From an uncultured Porphyromonadaceae bacterium (GTDB lineage: Bacteria; Bacteroidota; Bacteroidia; Bacteroidales; Muribaculaceae): 8,020 nucleotides of DNA. Positions within the stretch are counted from its first letter, which is position 1; each line of letters begins with the position of its first letter. The stretch spans positions 1-8,020 of the forward strand of contig CAMWOD010000034.1 in NCBI GenBank assembly GCA_947175715.1, given 5' to 3'. This document shows, piece by piece, positions 6,421 through 8,020 of the stretch. The position numbers and the translations under genes are program-made. The notes beneath the pieces are model-generated. The model did not search any database, was not told the origin of the DNA, and was given only the letters and a program-made list of their open reading frames with translations.

Positions 6421-6572
6421 CGCAACCGTCATACAGCCCATAACTTCGCCGAAAACTCTCGTCCTTAACGCACAATAACTTTATGGTATTCATCCCCTTG
6501 GCGTATTGCCTAAGTAAAGAAATCTCCTACTGTTGTATCTTATAATCCGAGTCAATGAACTTGAAGTGTTCG
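6421..6572 (+). repeat. Copy 1 of a noncoding repeat element after the membrane-protein gene
   Basis: It begins 10 bases after the TAA with CGCAACCGTCATACAGCCC (6421-6439). The first 34 bases (6421-6454) match copy 2 (7767-7800) at 32 positions. Further on, GTATCTTATAATCCG (6535-6549) matches copy 2 at 7835-7849 in all but two positions, and an AACTT-containing stretch near 6558-6571 aligns to 7864-7879, so a diverged homology of about 130-150 bases is likely. CGAAAACT (6450-6457) can pair with AGTGTTCG (6565-6572) in 7 of 8 positions. I see no ORF in 6411-6617. A small separate hairpin, CTTGGC/GCCTAAG, lies near 6498-6515. Confidence 0.6.
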
Positions 6573-6605
6573 TGTAAAATACCCTCATAATCCTAATATT
6601 ATCAC

Positions 6606-6613
6606 TACCTTTG
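6606..6613 (+). promoter_or_regulatory. -7 promoter box directly before the serine hydrolase
   Basis: TACCTTTG matches TAnnTTTG and is separated from the ATG at 6618 by four bases (TATT). The spacing is the same as at the membrane-protein gene (5988-5995 to 6000) and again predicts a leaderless transcript. No clear -33 element is present. Confidence 0.6.
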
Positions 6614-6617
6614 TATT

Positions 6618-7757
6618 ATGAAAAGGCTCGCATACATACTCACTTCGTCATTGTTTATTCTTACAAGTTGCACCACATTCAGGTCTATCAAATGTGGAAG
6701 CCCGTCAACTGACACATATCTAAATTTTGCGCTTGATACAATAATAGTAAAAGAAAATCCCCAAAAGGTACTGATTTCTGACTCTAACCATAACCGTTTT
6801 TTTGAAGACTCAAAATTTTCAGGAGGTCGTTTTAACGGAGAAACCATTGGAGAATATTTTTCGCGGGTAAGAGGCAACGGTGCGTTACTGATAGTTCGCA
6901 ATGATACTATTCTTCTCGAATAATATTTTGGTAATTTCTCAAAACTCTCACCGTCCAATATATTCTCTATAAGTAAAGCCGTAACTGCGCTATTGTGTGG
7001 GATTGCCGTAGACGAGGGATATATCTCAATTTCTGAACCTATAACGAAATATATTCCTGAGCTGAATAATGCTGACCCAATGTTTCAGAAGCTCACAGTT
7101 GAGCATCTTCTTGATATGCGAACCGGTCTTGATTTTAAGGAAAGTTATGGCTGGAATCCATTATCAAAAATGGCTAAGTTATACTACGGCAATAACGTAG
7201 TCAATCAATTCAAAAAACTGCATTTCAAGTCTGAGCCCGGGACATCACATTATTATAATTCTATGGCAACCACTTTGTTAGGGGTTGTTATTGAACGAGC
7301 TGTTGGCGTACCTTTTTCACAGTACTTGCAAGAAAAAGTATGGAAACCGCTTGATATGGAAACCGATGCTTTTATTTCTCTTGATGACTCCAAACACCGA
7401 CAGGCAAAAGCCTATGGCGGTTTAGTGTCTAACGTAAGGGATTTGGCAAAAATCGGTCGTCTATATATAAATAAAGGCACCCATAATAATCAACGTATTG
7501 TAAGCGAGGAATGGATAAATCGTTCTACTCATTCTTCTCTTGAGAACGAAGCATACTCATTCGGTTGGAACAATATCATTACAAGAGTAAACGGTAAAGA
7601 TATTGTTACTCCGCGTTTTTTTGCATTAGGATTATTTGGTCAAGTATTATTCTGCGACCCGGAACAGAATTTGATTTTTGTTACACTTGGAGAAAAGAAA
7701 GGCACCGAATATCATCTCCTATTCGATGATTTTTGTAATTTAATCTCACAGGAATAA
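6618..7757 (+). pseudogene. Lipoprotein serine hydrolase (beta-lactamase superfamily), interrupted by an in-frame stop
   Basis: Read through one TAA (codon 102, 6921-6923), the frame encodes about 379 residues, normal for Bacteroidota serine hydrolases of the class C beta-lactamase/penicillin-binding type (PF00144-like). Residues 1-18 are a lipoprotein signal with lipobox L15-T-S-C18. The stop falls between ILLE and YFGNFSK, where relatives usually have an EKYF-like sequence. Downstream the frame is intact: catalytic S117-I-S-K120 (SxxK), LLDMRTGLDF, Y212-Y-N214 (YxN), the AKAYGGLVSNVRDLAKIGRL segment, and a C-terminal FALGLFGQ...DPEQNLIFV core. Such enzymes act on peptidoglycan peptides, D-amino-acid peptides or esters; the substrate is unknown here. 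The 101-residue upstream product lacks the active site. A later start such as TTG 6993 would lack SxxK. The change is a single substitution with the rest preserved, so it is recent, or a sequencing error. Confidence 0.85.
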
Positions 7758-7766
7758 GCGTCTTTT

Positions 7767-7894
7767 CGCAACCGTCATACAGCCCTTAACTTCGCTGAAA
7801 CTTATCGTGCCATTGAGTGTAGAGGAGAGTATCCGTATCTTTTACTCCGCCTTATACGCTCGATAACTTCGTAGCATTCAGCTTTATTAAGGCC
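7767..7894 (+). repeat. Copy 2 of the noncoding repeat element, folding into a long bulged hairpin
   Basis: It begins nine bases after the TAA of the serine hydrolase and shares its first 34 bases with copy 1 (6421-6454) except two. Its two halves are reverse complementary in blocks: CCTTAA (7784-7789) with TTAAGG (7887-7892), GCTGAA (7794-7799) with TTCAGC (7877-7882), TTATCG (7802-7807) with CGATAA (7861-7866), AGTGTA (7816-7821) with TACGCT (7855-7860, one G-U), and GGAG (7824-7827) with CTCC (7845-7848). A U-rich tract (7896-7905) follows the outer stem, so it may also end transcription. No ORF is seen in 7758-7964. Confidence 0.62.
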
Positions 7895-7911
7895 ATTTAT
7901 TTTTTGACCAG

Positions 7912-7927
7912 GCCCAATAGCTTGGGC
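7912..7927. repeat. Short inverted repeat between the convergent transcription units
   Basis: GCCCAA (7912-7917) and TTGGGC (7922-7927) form a perfect 6-bp stem with loop TAGC. It lies between the repeat element and the A-run of the tRNA terminator. Neither strand has a U-tract directly after it, so it is at best an auxiliary terminator hairpin. Confidence 0.4.
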
Positions 7928-7929
7928 AT

Positions 7930-7960
7930 AAAAAAAGTCGGCTGGGATGCAGTCGACTTT
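7930..7960 (-). terminator. Intrinsic terminator of the tRNA gene
   Basis: On the minus strand, AAAGTCGACTG and CAGCCGACTTT (plus-strand 7950-7960 and 7934-7944) pair with a single A-C mismatch around a 5-base loop. The stem runs into TTTTTTT (plus-strand A-run 7930-7936). It starts four bases after the CCA end of the tRNA gene and faces the serine hydrolase unit. Confidence 0.85.
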
Positions 7961-7964
7961 CAAT

Positions 7965-8020
7965 TGGTGGCGGGGGCAGGACTCGAACCTACGACCTTTG
8001 GGTTATGAGCCCAACGAGCT
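7965..8020 (-). tRNA. tRNA with CAT anticodon (probably elongator tRNA-Met), 3' part only
   Basis: Read on the minus strand, the sequence gives part of the D stem (AGCTC), the anticodon arm TTGGG-CTCATAA-CCCAA with anticodon CAT (plus-strand 8005-8007), a 5-base variable loop AGGTC, the T arm GTAGG-TTCGAGT-CCTGC (one G-U pair), acceptor strand CCCCGCC, discriminator A and an encoded CCA (7965-7967). The acceptor 5' strand and most of the D arm lie past the window edge. CAT can also be tRNA-Ile2 (lysidine-modified) or initiator tRNA. The initiator is unlikely because its three consecutive G-C pairs next to the loop are not in the usual GGG/CCC arrangement with its T-stem features, but the missing 5' half would decide. 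Confidence 0.92.

Noticed and set aside
6993..7757. Independent gene starting at TTG 6993.
   Set aside because: The frame continues directly from the upstream half through one stop codon, and this start would lie after the catalytic SxxK motif. It is the second half of a broken serine hydrolase.
6421..7800. CRISPR array.
   Set aside because: There are only two copies, more than 1.3 kb apart, with a gene between them and diverged flanks. Nothing resembles regular spacers or cas genes.
7767..7894. Calling the repeat a true integron attC site.
   Set aside because: The canonical core boxes (RYYYAAC and GTTRRRY) are not met in either copy, and no integron integrase is present, so only a resemblance is reported.

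Overview
The window is a chromosomal segment of a Bacteroidota bacterium, most likely of the order Bacteroidales. This rests on TAnnTTTG-type -7 promoter boxes (TATCTTTG, TAACTTTG, TACCTTTG), the lack of Shine-Dalgarno sequences in front of starts with AT-rich leaders instead, lipoprotein and Sec signal peptides of Bacteroidales style, and the family content. A Muribaculaceae-like genome would fit, but that is an impression and not a measurement.

Region 1 (1-2349, AT-rich) is the visible part of a tightly packed operon. It holds the C-terminal part of a caspase-like C14 cysteine peptidase, a small lipoprotein of unknown function, and a secreted transglutaminase-like protein with a recognisable Cys-His-Asp triad. 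Both junctions are 4-base overlaps (ATGA and GTGA), so the three proteins are probably made together and may act in one envelope process. An imperfect hairpin follows.

Region 2 (about 2450-5942, clearly more GC-rich) is a housekeeping operon: aspS (aspartyl-tRNA synthetase), a Nif3/YbgI-like dinuclear-metal protein, and a coiled-coil C4 zinc-ribbon protein. It has a promoter with a leader that folds into a strong GTAA-capped hairpin, further hairpins just inside the first two coding sequences, a possible internal promoter in the end of the Nif3 gene, and a textbook intrinsic terminator.

Region 3 (about 5985-7900, AT-rich again) holds two single-gene units. One encodes a four-helix membrane protein with a diheme-like histidine pattern (DUF4405-like). 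The other is a lipoprotein serine hydrolase of the beta-lactamase superfamily, broken by one in-frame TAA. Each unit has a -7 box only 4 bases before its ATG, which predicts leaderless mRNA. Each is followed, directly after its stop codon, by a copy of the same noncoding element. The copies share 32 of 34 bases at their start, look like diverged homologues beyond that, and show one apparent covarying base pair. This cassette-like layout is the most unusual structure in the window.

Region 4 (7930-8020, minus strand) is the 3' part of a CAT-anticodon tRNA gene with an encoded CCA end, followed by its own intrinsic terminator, which converges on the serine hydrolase unit.
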